A stretch of DNA of 64,000 nt, taken from the NCBI GenBank assembly GCA_029449235.1, contig JANATG010000010.1, forward strand, positions 1,116,001 to 1,180,000, written 5' to 3'. This document shows, in pieces, positions 46,401 through 55,854 of the stretch (position 1 is its first letter; the number at the start of each line of letters is the position of its first letter). This DNA comes from Linnemannia schmuckeri. Lineage: Eukaryota; Mortierellomycota; Mortierellomycetes; Mortierellales; Mortierellaceae. The notes below the pieces were generated by a model. That model saw nothing but the letters and a program-made list of their open reading frames with translations, had not been told where the DNA came from and did not search any database. Position numbers and translations under genes: made by a program.

Positions 46401-46536
46401 TGTCGCCGGAAGGCCTTGGTGTTACTGCAGAATTCAGAAAAGCACAGGCAGCAGTGATTCGGTTCTGTCTTTGCCAGAGGGTGATGTTGTATTTACCGTC
46501 GATGTCGAGGTTGCGAACGTTCCTGTGGCGCGACAT
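43416..46536 (-). CDS. HBS1: HBS1-like ribosome-rescue translational GTPase
   Basis: GTPase that with Dom34/Pelota dissociates stalled ribosomes in no-go and non-stop mRNA decay. Eight exons: 46536-46497, 46257-46189, 45940-45812, 45682-45551, 45440-45072, 44956-44096, 43993-43794 and 43685-43416, giving 689 residues. The acidic N-terminus (GYDDEDYAEEQ) precedes the HBS1 N-terminal helical domain (VKSMLGNAKVTIKEIQDALW). A Ser/Thr/Pro-rich linker leads to the G domain: G1 GHVDAGKST, switch GITMDVG, G3 DAPGHRDF and G4 NKLD. Beta-barrel domains 2 and 3 follow, ending GGETVAAGIVTKIL. The acidic N-terminus and the helical domain distinguish it from eEF1A and eRF3. It shares a 345-nt divergent promoter with the PI31-like gene. 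Confidence 0.95.
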
Positions 46537-46881
46537 GTGAAATGGATGATTTCTTCCAGGTTGGTGTAAGTTGTTGGGTTGGTGAGTGTGGAAATAAAAA
46601 AGTGAGGAGTGACTTCGGAGGCGGACAAAAATGCACAAAAAAAAAAAAAAAAGATTTGAGTGTTTACGTGACACAAGTAGTTGACCATCCCCTGGTACCG
46701 TACGTGGATTGGAGACACCCAAAAGGCCATTTTTTCTTTTTCTTTTTCTCTCCGCCAAGATGTCCGTGCCCTCCATACCCTTTTCAAACTTTCCGTATTC
46801 AAGTTTTCAGTTTTCAACTTTTCTTCTCTCTCAGCAACCCTTCAACAACTCTTTAACACACAACATACAACACGAAAAAAC
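46537..46881. other. Bidirectional promoter region, HBS1 and PI31-like gene
   Basis: 345 nt between two ATGs. C/T-rich sequence runs from 46735 to the PI31-like ATG. An A15 tract lies near 46636-46652. Compact enough that the two genes likely share regulatory sequence; no specific site recognised. Confidence 0.5.
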
Positions 46882-47358
46882 ATGTCATTTAACCTCGGAA
46901 ATAGCGACCGCCTCCCCGCCATCGGAGGCAACACCAACAATGCCAACAACAGCAAGAACCCACTCCAACAAGCAGTCAACTCCTCCAAGTATGGCGCGGA
47001 CATGATCCTCACTCCTGACCACCCATCCTGGCACGCCGACCACTCCTCTGCCCATGACTCCTCCCAGAGCGCTCAACGCAACACCGGTGGACAGTCTGGA
47101 CCAGGCGTTCCGTATACAGGAGGTCGCGCCAACACGGGCAACACAGGTCCCTTCCGCGCAGGCCCTGATCAGGACTCGTATTTGCCTCCCAATGCTGTCC
47201 CCCAAGGAGCTCGTTTTGACCCCATCGTGCCCGAGAATGTTCGTCAGGATCTGCCCAACAGAAATGCAGCTGGACATCAGCAAGGCCGTCCTGGTCAGGA
47301 TCGTTCTGGTGTTGCGAGTGGGGAGCCTGACTATGACGAGCTCTTGCCTCCCCACTAG
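46882..47358 (+). CDS. Short protein with PI31 C-terminal-type motif
   Basis: Single exon, 158 residues. The protein is rich in Asn, Gly, Ser and Pro with no obvious fold at the N-terminus. The C-terminal half has QGARFDPIVPENV and ends GEPDYDELLPPH, matching the pattern of the C-terminal proteasome-binding region of PI31 (ARFDP followed by Pro/Gly-rich sequence and a PDYDE/D end). Full-length PI31 has an additional N-terminal FP domain of about 150 residues, missing here and not found upstream. A 20S-proteasome-binding role is an inference from the motif. The ATG at 46882 is the only suitable start after the C/T-rich leader. It converges with the PLP decarboxylase 160 nt downstream. Confidence 0.72.
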   Translation: MSFNLGNSDRLPAIGGNTNNANNSKNPLQQAVNSSKYGADMILTPDHPSWHADHSSAHDSSQSAQRNTGGQSGPGVPYTGGRANTGNTGPFRAGPDQDSYLPPNAVPQGARFDPIVPENVRQDLPNRNAAGHQQGRPGQDRSGVASGEPDYDELLPPH

Positions 47359-47518
47359 AAGGATGATCAGCGATCAGTGATCGCTAATGATGTCAATCTC
47401 TCCTTTTTGGCTCTCCTTTTGTACATAAGATGTATGCTTGATGGTACCACAGGAAATAAAAATATTCGTGCACCATGATAATGGAACGGTATATAGAAAT
47501 GACCAACGTCTATAATAT

Positions 47519-49364
47519 CTAAGCAACAATGCTTGCTTGCTGCTCAAGCATGGCACGGACGGGTTCCCAGTCCGCCTCAACAGTCGTCCTCCAGTTGCTG
47601 ATCGCCGCACGGATCGCAGGACGACCCTTCCAAACAGTCGGCGAAAAGTACGCAACCCCAGTCTCGTTGATCCGCTTCAACAGCTCCGCATTTCTCTTAC
47701 TCAACGCCTGTGTCTGGGCTTCACCTTCGGGCATCGCCTCCAATTCTGGAGTCAGCTTTTGGGCAAACACAACAATATTTAACGGACACTGCTCCGTCAG
47801 CACAGTGTAGAGATCCGACCGTTCGTACTTCATCCAATCATACAGCTTCTTGGCATACCGACAGTTCTCCTCAATAATCTTTTGGTACCCGTTACGACCA
47901 TACGCATACAGGGTAGCCCAGACAGGCAGAGATCGGAACCGTTGAGAGTTCTCGATAGAGATGTTCATAGGATGCGTAGGGCCAGACTCGGAAGAAGGCA
48001 GGTAGGCGGCTGAGGAGGAAAAGATAGGCTCCAAGATAGACTTTTCGAGGTGCGATCGATAGATGAAGAAGCCACAGTCATAAGGGACATTCAGCCACTT
48101 GTGACCGCAAGCTAGTTTTTCCAATCAGCAAAAGACGATTTGAGCAGGTTAGAATGTTGGGTTGAGGCTGCCTTGGTTGCAGACATCCTGTGAACAATTC
48201 ACACGCTTCGTCAAAAGGGATTATCCGGTCTTACCAGTGATACTGTGAGCCTTCTCCAATCCTCGGGCCAAATGACTATAATCTGGCGAGCAGCGAGCAT
48301 AAATCCCGAAGGCGCCATCGATATGAAGGTAGGCGTTGTTGTTTTCGCATACATTGGCAATTCGATAGGTGTTCATGGGGAAAATACCCTGTTAGCAACA
48401 AAAAACGTGTGTCCAACTGTTAGTATAAATTTACGCCTGACTAATATTTGGAAAAATGAAAAACAGCGCAGACCAAGCAAAGACCATTGCGCCCAAAAAT
48501 CGTGAGAAAGAAATCAAAACTTACGGTGTTGACCTCTCCAAAGCTCAAGAAGACAAGGACAGACTTGCCAGCGCGCTTCTGCTCCTTCACAACGTTCTCA
48601 AAAATGGTCTCGTTACCTCCCACATCCATACCCATCTCGGAGACCTCAATGACCTGCTTGCGACCAATGCCCAGAATACTAGCTGCCTTCCAGACCGTCG
48701 CGTGCGCCATGTTGGTCACTACCACCACCTGGCCATCATACCCCTCCTGGCTGTAGTCAACCTTGCGATCGTGGATACCTAACCACTGCCGCCCGACAGC
48801 CATTCCCATCACGTTCGAGGCCGTCGACCCGGTCGTTGTGAGCGCGCGGAAATCAATACCATCACTCGCTTGAAGCGCCCGGTGCTGCGCAGACTCAGCA
48901 AGATGCAAAGTGGTCGGAAGTTCAAACAAATCGAGCACCATCCGCATCGAAAGGTCCATGATAACACTGTAACCGGACATGGCTCGTGGAGAATGCAAGA
49001 TCGCGTTTTGATCCACGACACTCACGATCCAATCCGCCAACAATGATGCGGGTGTCGCCCCACCAGTCACCAACCCAAAATACCGAGGCCCCGCACTGTC
49101 GGCGATTGCAGGAACAATGTACTGCAGTAGGAGATCAACCGCCTTGTCCAGCCCTTTGCCTTCTTGCGGGATTCCTGGACTCAAGAGCAACTCGACTAGA
49201 CCGGGATCGGTGGGAGCGCACTCGGCGACTTTTTTGGTGGGTGGGAAGGGTTGAGGAGGAAGAGTCTGGCGCGCAGTCTCGAGATTGTCGAGTCGTTTCT
49301 CCATTTGGAGAGTGATGCGCGCAATGGCGGCATGGAAAGACGTGTTGTCGAAAGGAAGTGCCAT
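47519..49364 (-). CDS. Group II PLP-dependent decarboxylase
   Basis: Predicted pyridoxal-phosphate amino-acid decarboxylase of the aromatic/glutamate/histidine decarboxylase fold type I family. Exons 49364-48525, 48388-48235 and 48111-47519 give 528 residues. Visible motifs: PRYFGLVTGGATPASLLADW, substrate side; TTTGSTASNVMGMAVGR, phosphate-binding; YLHIDGAFGIY with Asp304, which pairs with the pyridine nitrogen; and CGHKWLNVPYDCG with Lys336, the Schiff-base lysine. The C-terminal small domain follows (NETGVAYFSPTVWKGRPAIR). No signal peptide, so probably cytosolic. The substrate cannot be decided. No biosynthetic cluster surrounds it. The ATG at 49364 opens a long amphipathic N-terminal helix usual for the family. 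Confidence 0.9.
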
Positions 49365-49859
49365 GAGATGGAAAAGGAGGCGGGCAGGTTGTAGAGGATA
49401 TTTGGAAGCAAAGGAGAGTCAGATGGCAAAGAGAATGAAAAGTGAGAATGGAAGAACAAAAGTGATGAGACCAAGTTCGTTGACTTTTTAAACTTTTTTT
49501 AAATAATGGCGTTTTTGAACGTCACAGGGACACTTTTATCCCACGGCGGAGGAAAGATGGCCAGAAAGCCCGAATAAGGGGGAAAAAAGAAAATAAAAAA
49601 TAGTCGCGTCGCCGTGACCCAATGCGTTGTAAAAGTTTTTTTCTCTTTTTTGAGAACCTTTGCCCAGGCCTTTCTTTTTTTTTATTGTTTTTTTTTTTCG
49701 ATGGCTTTCTTTTTGTTTCTTTTTGCTAATATCGTGATATATCCTTGCATACGCGCGAACACCTGCAGGAAACAGTCGACAATCTCAACATAAAAAAGGA
49801 GAGAACGATTCGATCCATCGTGGGTGAAACGAGTCCAATCTCTGCTTGTGCGGCGTCAT
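49365..49859. other. Intergenic, decarboxylase promoter and PABP copy B 3' flank
   Basis: 495 nt. T-rich tracts around 49635-49710 form 3' flank of PABP copy B or upstream promoter of the decarboxylase. This flank shows no similarity to the 3' flank of PABP copy A beyond the first few bases. No gene seen. Confidence 0.5.
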
Positions 49860-51556
49860 TTAAGCGCTGGCCTCACCCTCACCTTCGTGAGCCTTGAGGA
49901 CAGAGACGGCCTCCTCGATCTTGGCATCCAGAGCCTCGTTGTCCTCCAAGAGGTGCAACAACTCGCCGTTGTCCATCTCGAGCAACATGCCAGTGATCTT
50001 GCCGGCATAGTCGGGCTGGCGGGCAGCAATCTTGGGGTACAAGTGCTCACCAACCATCTGCTTCTGCTGATCGGGGTCGGCAGCAGCCAAGGCGGCCGCG
50101 GTCAACGTGTTGGCATCAGCAGCGGGAGCAGCAGCGGCAGCGGCAGAGGGGCCGTTAGCAGCGCGAGCTTGGCCAGTGTACTTGGTGTAACCACCACGGC
50201 CGGCACCGGGAGCACCGCGGGGGGCGCCAGTAGGTCCCTGCTGGGGAGCTCCCTGGGGACGACCCTGCTGACCGGCAGCACCGCCACGCTGGGACTGCGA
50301 GCGGGGACCCTGACCGCGGGGACGGCCCTGGCCCATGGGAGGGAAGCCCTGGCCCATGGGGTAGCCAGGCATGGGTGCACCAGGGTGCATCTGCTGGGGC
50401 TGGCCGGGGTTGACCCAGCGAGGACGGGGAACCATACCGGGCTGGCCGGGGTACACCATACCGCGACCCTGGGGAGGGAAGCCACCAGGTCCAGGGTAGA
50501 ACATCTGAGGAGGGTACATGCCGCCGGGCATCTGGCCAGGCATCTGCTGCATGCGGATCTGCGAGCGCTGGGCCATCTGGGCCTCGAGCTGCGACTTGCG
50601 GACCTCCTTGCGCTGAGCAAGAGCAACATAGATGGGCTTGGAGCCGAGCATGCGGCCGTTCATCTCAGTGACAGCCTTGGTGGCCTCATCAGGCGAAGAG
50701 AAGCAAACGAAACCGAATCCCTTGGAAGCTCCCTTAGCCTCCTCACCCTCAGCAGCGGCCTTCTCGTCGCGCATGACCTTGGCCGAAGTAATGACACCGT
50801 AGACAGAGAACTCCTGGCGGAGCTTCTCATCATCGACCTCATCGTCCAAGTTCTTGACGTAGAGGTTGACACCCTGGTACTTGCTAAGCTTCTCCATCTT
50901 CTGCTGCTCGTACTGCTTCTTGAGCTCCTCCTCACGCTCGCCCTTCTTCTGGGCGCGAGTGACGAACAGCTTCTTCTCCTTGTACTCGGAATCGTGGAGC
51001 TCATCGACGGCGCGCTTGGCATCCTCGTGGTTCTCAAAGTTGATGAAGCCGAATCCCTTGGAGCGGCCGTTCTCATCGGTGGAGACGACGCAGGAAGTGA
51101 CGGGTCCAAACTTGGTGAAGAGAGCCTCAACCTCCTCCTGGGTGACCTCGGTATCCAAGTTCTTGATGTAAACATTGGTGAACTTGGCCTTCATCTCCTC
51201 GACCTTGGACTGACGCTCCTTCTTGGAGATATGATGACCGACGAAGACCTTCTTGTCGTTCAACAACATTCCGTTGACATGCTTGATGGCGTTCTCAGCA
51301 GCCTCGTGAGTCTCGTAGTGAACGAAACCGTAGCCCTTGGACTGACCCTCCTCGGTGGCGACCTTGCAGGACAAGATGTTGCCGAAGGCGGAGAAGGTGT
51401 CGTGGAGAGCCTTGTTGTCGATGGAGGCATCCAAGTTCTTGATGAAGATGTTGCCAGTTCCGGTCTTGCGGAGGGCAGGGTCACGCTGGGACCACATGAT
51501 GCGGCAAGGACGGTTCTTGATCAAAGTATAGTTCAAGTTCTCCAAAGCACGCTCGC
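49860..51556 (-). repeat. Arm of long inverted repeat (PABP exon 2, copy B)
   Basis: Reverse-oriented partner of 22057-23753, same length of 1697 nt, about 26 kb away. The arms flank the genes for the W2 protein, OTU protease, transcription-factor-domain protein, HBS1, PI31-like protein and decarboxylase. Confidence 0.9.
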
Positions 51557-52687
51557 CTATTGAGTTCGATTTGAGTCAGGTAGGAGTTATGTTTAGTGAA
51601 AGGATATACCATTGAGTGTGATCGATCTGCGGGCCCGATGCTCCATCAGGTGTTGTCCTTGACTTTGTAAGCATTGCCGTACTGCGAGATAGCTTGTGTC
51701 CGAGTCAAAACAATTGACCATCAGACATTGAGTCTTCCTGTAACAGTTGGATAACGATCACAACGTCGTCCCAGCATCGCCATATCGATTGCGCCTGATT
51801 CCTGATGGTCCTAGAACTGAGTGTATTCCTCCAGTGTGAGGATTGCGGTCCTGTATTATATTACTGTCTCGCTCGCTCTTGTTTGCCTTGTTTGTGCTTA
51901 GTCTGTCGAAATGGTCGATTGGCCTGTTGTTTATCCTTTTTGCTTTAAGAAGCAAGTGATTCGTGTCGCCGTGTCAGCGCCTTTTGTTGAGTCAGATGAT
52001 CAATCATCCCGCAGTAAAATACGTCCGAAGGCATACTGGTACGGTGAATTTCGTTTGGCAAGGAAATGAAAGGAACGAGTGTGTACGTTCCATGGTCGCC
52101 TCCTTGTTTTTGTGTTTGTGGTTGTGGGTCGAGCCAAGTCGAGCTGAGTCCGTGTGCGGCAGTGTATATGACAGTACGGGTGTGTAAGGAGGGAACATAT
52201 TCATTTATCCTGCCTGCTTGCCCTGTTCTCCTGTGTACGTGCGATTATTTCCTGTGAGCGATGACCCATGAAATAAAGTAAACAAACAAACAAACAACAA
52301 AAGGCTCTTGTATCTATGTTGTGGCAAGAGTTTTTTGTACGCACCATCAGCGACGTTGTGGAAGTTGACATAGGCGTAGCCGAGCGAGCGACGAGTGACG
52401 GCGTCCCGGCAGACACGGATGGAGGCAACGGGTCCAACCGAGTTGAACATCTCGAACAACATGGCCTCGTTGACAGAGGGATCGAGCTCGCCAATGTAAA
52501 GCGAGGCCGAGGCGGTGGGAGCAGCAGCGGGGACAGGGGCAAAGTGGGCAGCCTGGGCAGCTTGGGCCTGGGCAGCGGCAATCTGCTGCTGCTGCTCAAG
52601 GCTGAGATGGTTGGCAGCGGGGGCAGCCGAGGTGGCGGGGGTGGCGGCGGCGGCCTGGACGTCAGCGAGGGCAACGGGAGAGGACAT
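49860..52687 (-). CDS. Poly(A)-binding protein, copy B
   Basis: Second full-length PABP gene, 679 residues. Exons 52687-52345 and 51556-49860, with the intron at exactly the same codon as copy A (Gly, phase 1). Domain order is the same: four RRMs and a C-terminal MLLE. Differences from copy A: N-terminal Ala-rich stretch two residues longer, about six scattered substitutions between residues about 120 and 250 (for example FVGHHIS for YVGHHIA, DTEV for DPEV), and the last residues EGEGEASA instead of ETEAEKSA. The intron (788 nt) and flanks are unrelated to those of copy A. Exon 1 has many synonymous changes but exon 2 almost none. The nearest long A runs upstream are about 205-222 nt before the ATG (minus strand of 52892-52909). 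Both copies look functional. Confidence 0.96.
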
Positions 52688-53099
52688 TATCGGTAATAAA
52701 GTGTCGATGAAGAGGAAGGGTGTGTGCGTATGAGATCAATGAAGAAATCTGATGGATGTGTGAGTGTTTTCTTGTGGCGACAAGGGCGAGATCGACGAGA
52801 CGAGACGAAGGGCTTTTGACTTTTTTATGTTTTTATGTTGGTGTTTTTCCTTTTAGGAGTGCGCTGGGCAAAGGCAATCGAAAAAAGAGGATTTTTTTTT
52901 TGTTTTTTTCGGGATGAAAGGCGAAAGGGGGGAGGGAGGGAAGGAACGAGGGTTGAGGGCGAGGAGGAAGAAGAAAAAGAAAAAGAAAAAAGAAAAGACA
53001 TAAAAAATATATGTATGGATGAATCATGGCGTGTGATGTGGCAGGCGGGTGGCTTGGCATAATCGGTACCATTTAGTGACCGGATCTAAGAAATAGCTA
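52688..53099. other. Intergenic, PABP copy B leader and F-box 3' flank
   Basis: 412 nt. Minus-strand A runs of 10 and 7 (T runs on + at 52892-52901 and 52903-52909) lie about 205-222 nt before the copy B ATG. Purine-rich sequence (52910-53000) lies beyond. No gene seen. Confidence 0.5.
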
Positions 53100-54383
53100 T
53101 TATAGAGCAAGCTTCTCTGACTCCCAAAGGACACGAAGAGCCGCAGAGTTGATCGAAAGCGCAACAAAGGGTCGTCTCAACGAAAACTCTCGCACGGCAC
53201 GGTGCGCTCCCACCGCCTCATCCATAGTCAAGTGGCGCAACCGCGCCAACGACTCCAGGTGCTGGATCAACCCCGCAAGTGAATCCTTCTCCACCTTGAT
53301 CCCCACCGATGGCATGTCTAATACCTCAAGCCTGCTCCGACTAGCCCATGCCACCGTCCCCGAGAAACTGGCAATCGAAAGTCGCGTACAACCACCAACT
53401 CTTAGCTCCTTCAATTCCTCCAGAGTTATCATCATCTCCAGAAAAGACGTGCTTGTGATACGTGAGCAACCGGTTAAATCCAAGGACTGGATCCACGGGC
53501 AATGTCGGACCAACGTCGAGATGGCTGCGTCGTGAATCAGTGTTCCCGAGATATCCAGTCTAGTGAGAAGATGGCATGTCTTAAAAAGGGTGTCGAATGC
53601 GGGTGTTGTCACGCTCTTTGAGTTTCGTAGCTCGAGCATTCGCAGGCTTGAACCGTGCTGGGCAATGGTCTGGAGAGTCGAGTTCTTGTTGGCGTTATTC
53701 AAGAGGACAAAAGTCGACAGACGTGGACACTTGGCCAGGAGACGACAAAGGGCATCGTCCGGAATAAACGTACCGATCAGATGTAGAAACACCAGCGGCA
53801 CTGGGTTCTCGTATCTTGCGACACCCGCCAGATGGACATGTGACAGATCAGGACCGAGGATTTTGAGGTACTCGAGTTGGCATCGCGTCAACAGGGTCAC
53901 CAAATGCTCCTCACGCCAATCACCATTGCCACGTTCTTGAGTATGGACAATTATTTCGAGGTGTATCAGTCGTGGGAGCCGGACAAGGCGTGCTGCAATC
54001 GTACTGTTGACACCACGACAGAGCTCCAAGGTGAGATGGGCGACCCGAAGAATACCTCCGCACAGAACATCAAGGCTTGCCGGGGTGAACTGGCAATGTC
54101 GGATAGCAAGTTCTGTCATGTTGGTGCATTGGTGAGCAATGAAGCGCATTTCTCGACCAATGAGCCGCAGCTTGGCATCCATGACACGGACTAAGTGAGC
54201 ATGGTCATCAAAGGCGGTAGAGTAGGCGTTGTAACGGTCTGCGGAGAATGGACACGACTCCCAGAGGAGGACGGTACAAGTCCTGGACCATTGCTTGCAG
54301 ACTTGAGAGGCCATGACAAGTGAGGGTCGATCCAGCTGACAGCAGATGGAGGTAAGGAGCTCGGGGATGGTCAATGGGTTCAT
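53100..54383 (-). CDS. F-box/LRR protein (second)
   Basis: Predicted SCF ubiquitin ligase adaptor, 427 residues, single exon. The N-terminus has an F-box-like motif, NPLTIPELLTSICCQLDRPS followed by LVMASQVCKQWSRTCTVLLW (about residues 2-41). Leucine-rich repeats follow throughout, with the AMN1/Grr1-like rhythm: LTRLDISGTLIHDAAISTLV, IQSLDLTGCSRITSTSF and LKELRVGGCTRLSIASF. The ATG at 54383 starts directly at the F-box. It is not a recent duplicate of the F-box gene at 3222-5108: sequence and repeat type differ. Target unknown. Confidence 0.85.
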   Translation of the reverse strand: MNPLTIPELLTSICCQLDRPSLVMASQVCKQWSRTCTVLLWESCPFSADRYNAYSTAFDDHAHLVRVMDAKLRLIGREMRFIAHQCTNMTELAIRHCQFTPASLDVLCGGILRVAHLTLELCRGVNSTIAARLVRLPRLIHLEIIVHTQERGNGDWREEHLVTLLTRCQLEYLKILGPDLSHVHLAGVARYENPVPLVFLHLIGTFIPDDALCRLLAKCPRLSTFVLLNNANKNSTLQTIAQHGSSLRMLELRNSKSVTTPAFDTLFKTCHLLTRLDISGTLIHDAAISTLVRHCPWIQSLDLTGCSRITSTSFLEMMITLEELKELRVGGCTRLSIASFSGTVAWASRSRLEVLDMPSVGIKVEKDSLAGLIQHLESLARLRHLTMDEAVGAHRAVREFSLRRPFVALSINSAALRVLWESEKLAL

Positions 54384-55854
54384 TTGGTAGAAAGGGATAG
54401 AGTTGGGCAGTCAATGCGAGGTTAAGACTGGAATATGAGAACGCAGCAGATAGAAGAGAGGAGTGAGACTCGTTAAGTATGAGAGCTCAATGGGCAATGA
54501 GAAAGTGAGAGTAAAGAAAGAAGAAAAAGAAGAAGAAAAGGAGAAAGAGGAGTGAGCTGTCAATGAAGAAAGGAAGTTGGACAAACGATGTCGCTTTGGA
54601 GACACCTCTTGGTTGATTGGCATTCAAAATTCTGATGACGCTTTTTGACCGTTGTGGGTCTGCTGCCTGTTGTATGGATGATCCGTGCGTTGAGTTGAGG
54701 GTCAAGATTCATCTCTATTAAATTGGATCATGAGTGAGGAGGGAGGGATGTACACACAGGAAGAAGATGAACAGAGAAGAGACAGTCGTAATGGGATATT
54801 TGTGTTTGTTGATATCGTGTTTTGACTGAATGAGCAGCATGTTGCTAAAAAAGAAGATAAGAAGCTAGATCACAAAAGAGAATTGAATGAATTGAATCCT
54901 GGCCACTCAGACGCGTCCGATTCCTCGACCCTTTTTTTTTTTTTCCGGTCTTATTCTACGAATGTGTAGAGAGCATTGCTATGTGTACACTGTTTAAATC
55001 ACTCATTTTTGTGGTGTCCACCTTTGATTTTATATGTGTGTGGGTACTGTAGCCATCTTAGCCAGAAGGGAGGTGTATCTCTATATATGTTCAATGATGA
55101 CGTCCAACTCTTTCATCAACATGTACATGTACATCCTTCTTTGCACTCAGTATTATCATCACCACTAGTTCATGCATTACCATCAATGAGACTTAGTGTG
55201 CTTCTCCAATTGCCATAGTCCAGAGTATCATTCAAACGAACGCTTTTCTTTCTTGACTCTCATTTGTGCTGCTCTCAAGCGTCTATTATTGCCGCTTATT
55301 ACGGCCAAAAGATGGTTTTTTTTTTTTGCAGATCAGCCCGGTCAATTTATTGTATCTGCGCCAAGGGCCCAGAGCTACTTGTCTCCTCATTGGTTTCTTG
55401 CTTTCCCATTTCTTGCATTGGTCCTATCCATATCATATCACTCTCATACTCCTTCCTTTCTCCCCTCCCTTCCTTCCTTCCCTGCCTGTAAACTGCAAAC
55501 CTGCAAACCTATCATTTTCGTGCAGCAGAGCGCATTTCGCATTATTATTATTTTCTACATCCCATCCACTTGTGACCCCAGTCCAGCCAAAGCCCTGCCC
55601 TGCCATCGCCCCTTTTTTATTATTTTCCTCTCTCGAACCATTCGGATTTGATCCCTTCCTCCCCCTTGAACACACAGCTCTTCTCTTAGTTCTTTTCCTT
55701 TCTCCTCCTTATCTCTTCACTCTTACAACTCCTTCACGCACTCCTTTTCTTCTCTCCTTCCCCTTCTCCTTGTTCTTCTCTCTCCTTCCTTCTTGTTTCT
55801 TTTCCTTCTTCTTCTTCTTCTTCTTCTTCTTCGTCTTCCTTTTTTTATACTTGC
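54384..55854. other. Divergent promoter region, F-box gene and Gln-rich gene
   Basis: About 1.5 kb. It is purine-rich on + near 54440-54560 (leader of the minus-strand F-box gene), and very C/T-rich from 55440 to 55854, including nine TTC units at 55806-55832 right before the next ATG. No other gene recognised. Confidence 0.5.
55806..55832. repeat. TTC microsatellite in leader
   Basis: Nine TTC units ending 22 nt before the ATG of the Gln-rich gene; part of a longer pyrimidine tract. Confidence 0.9.
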
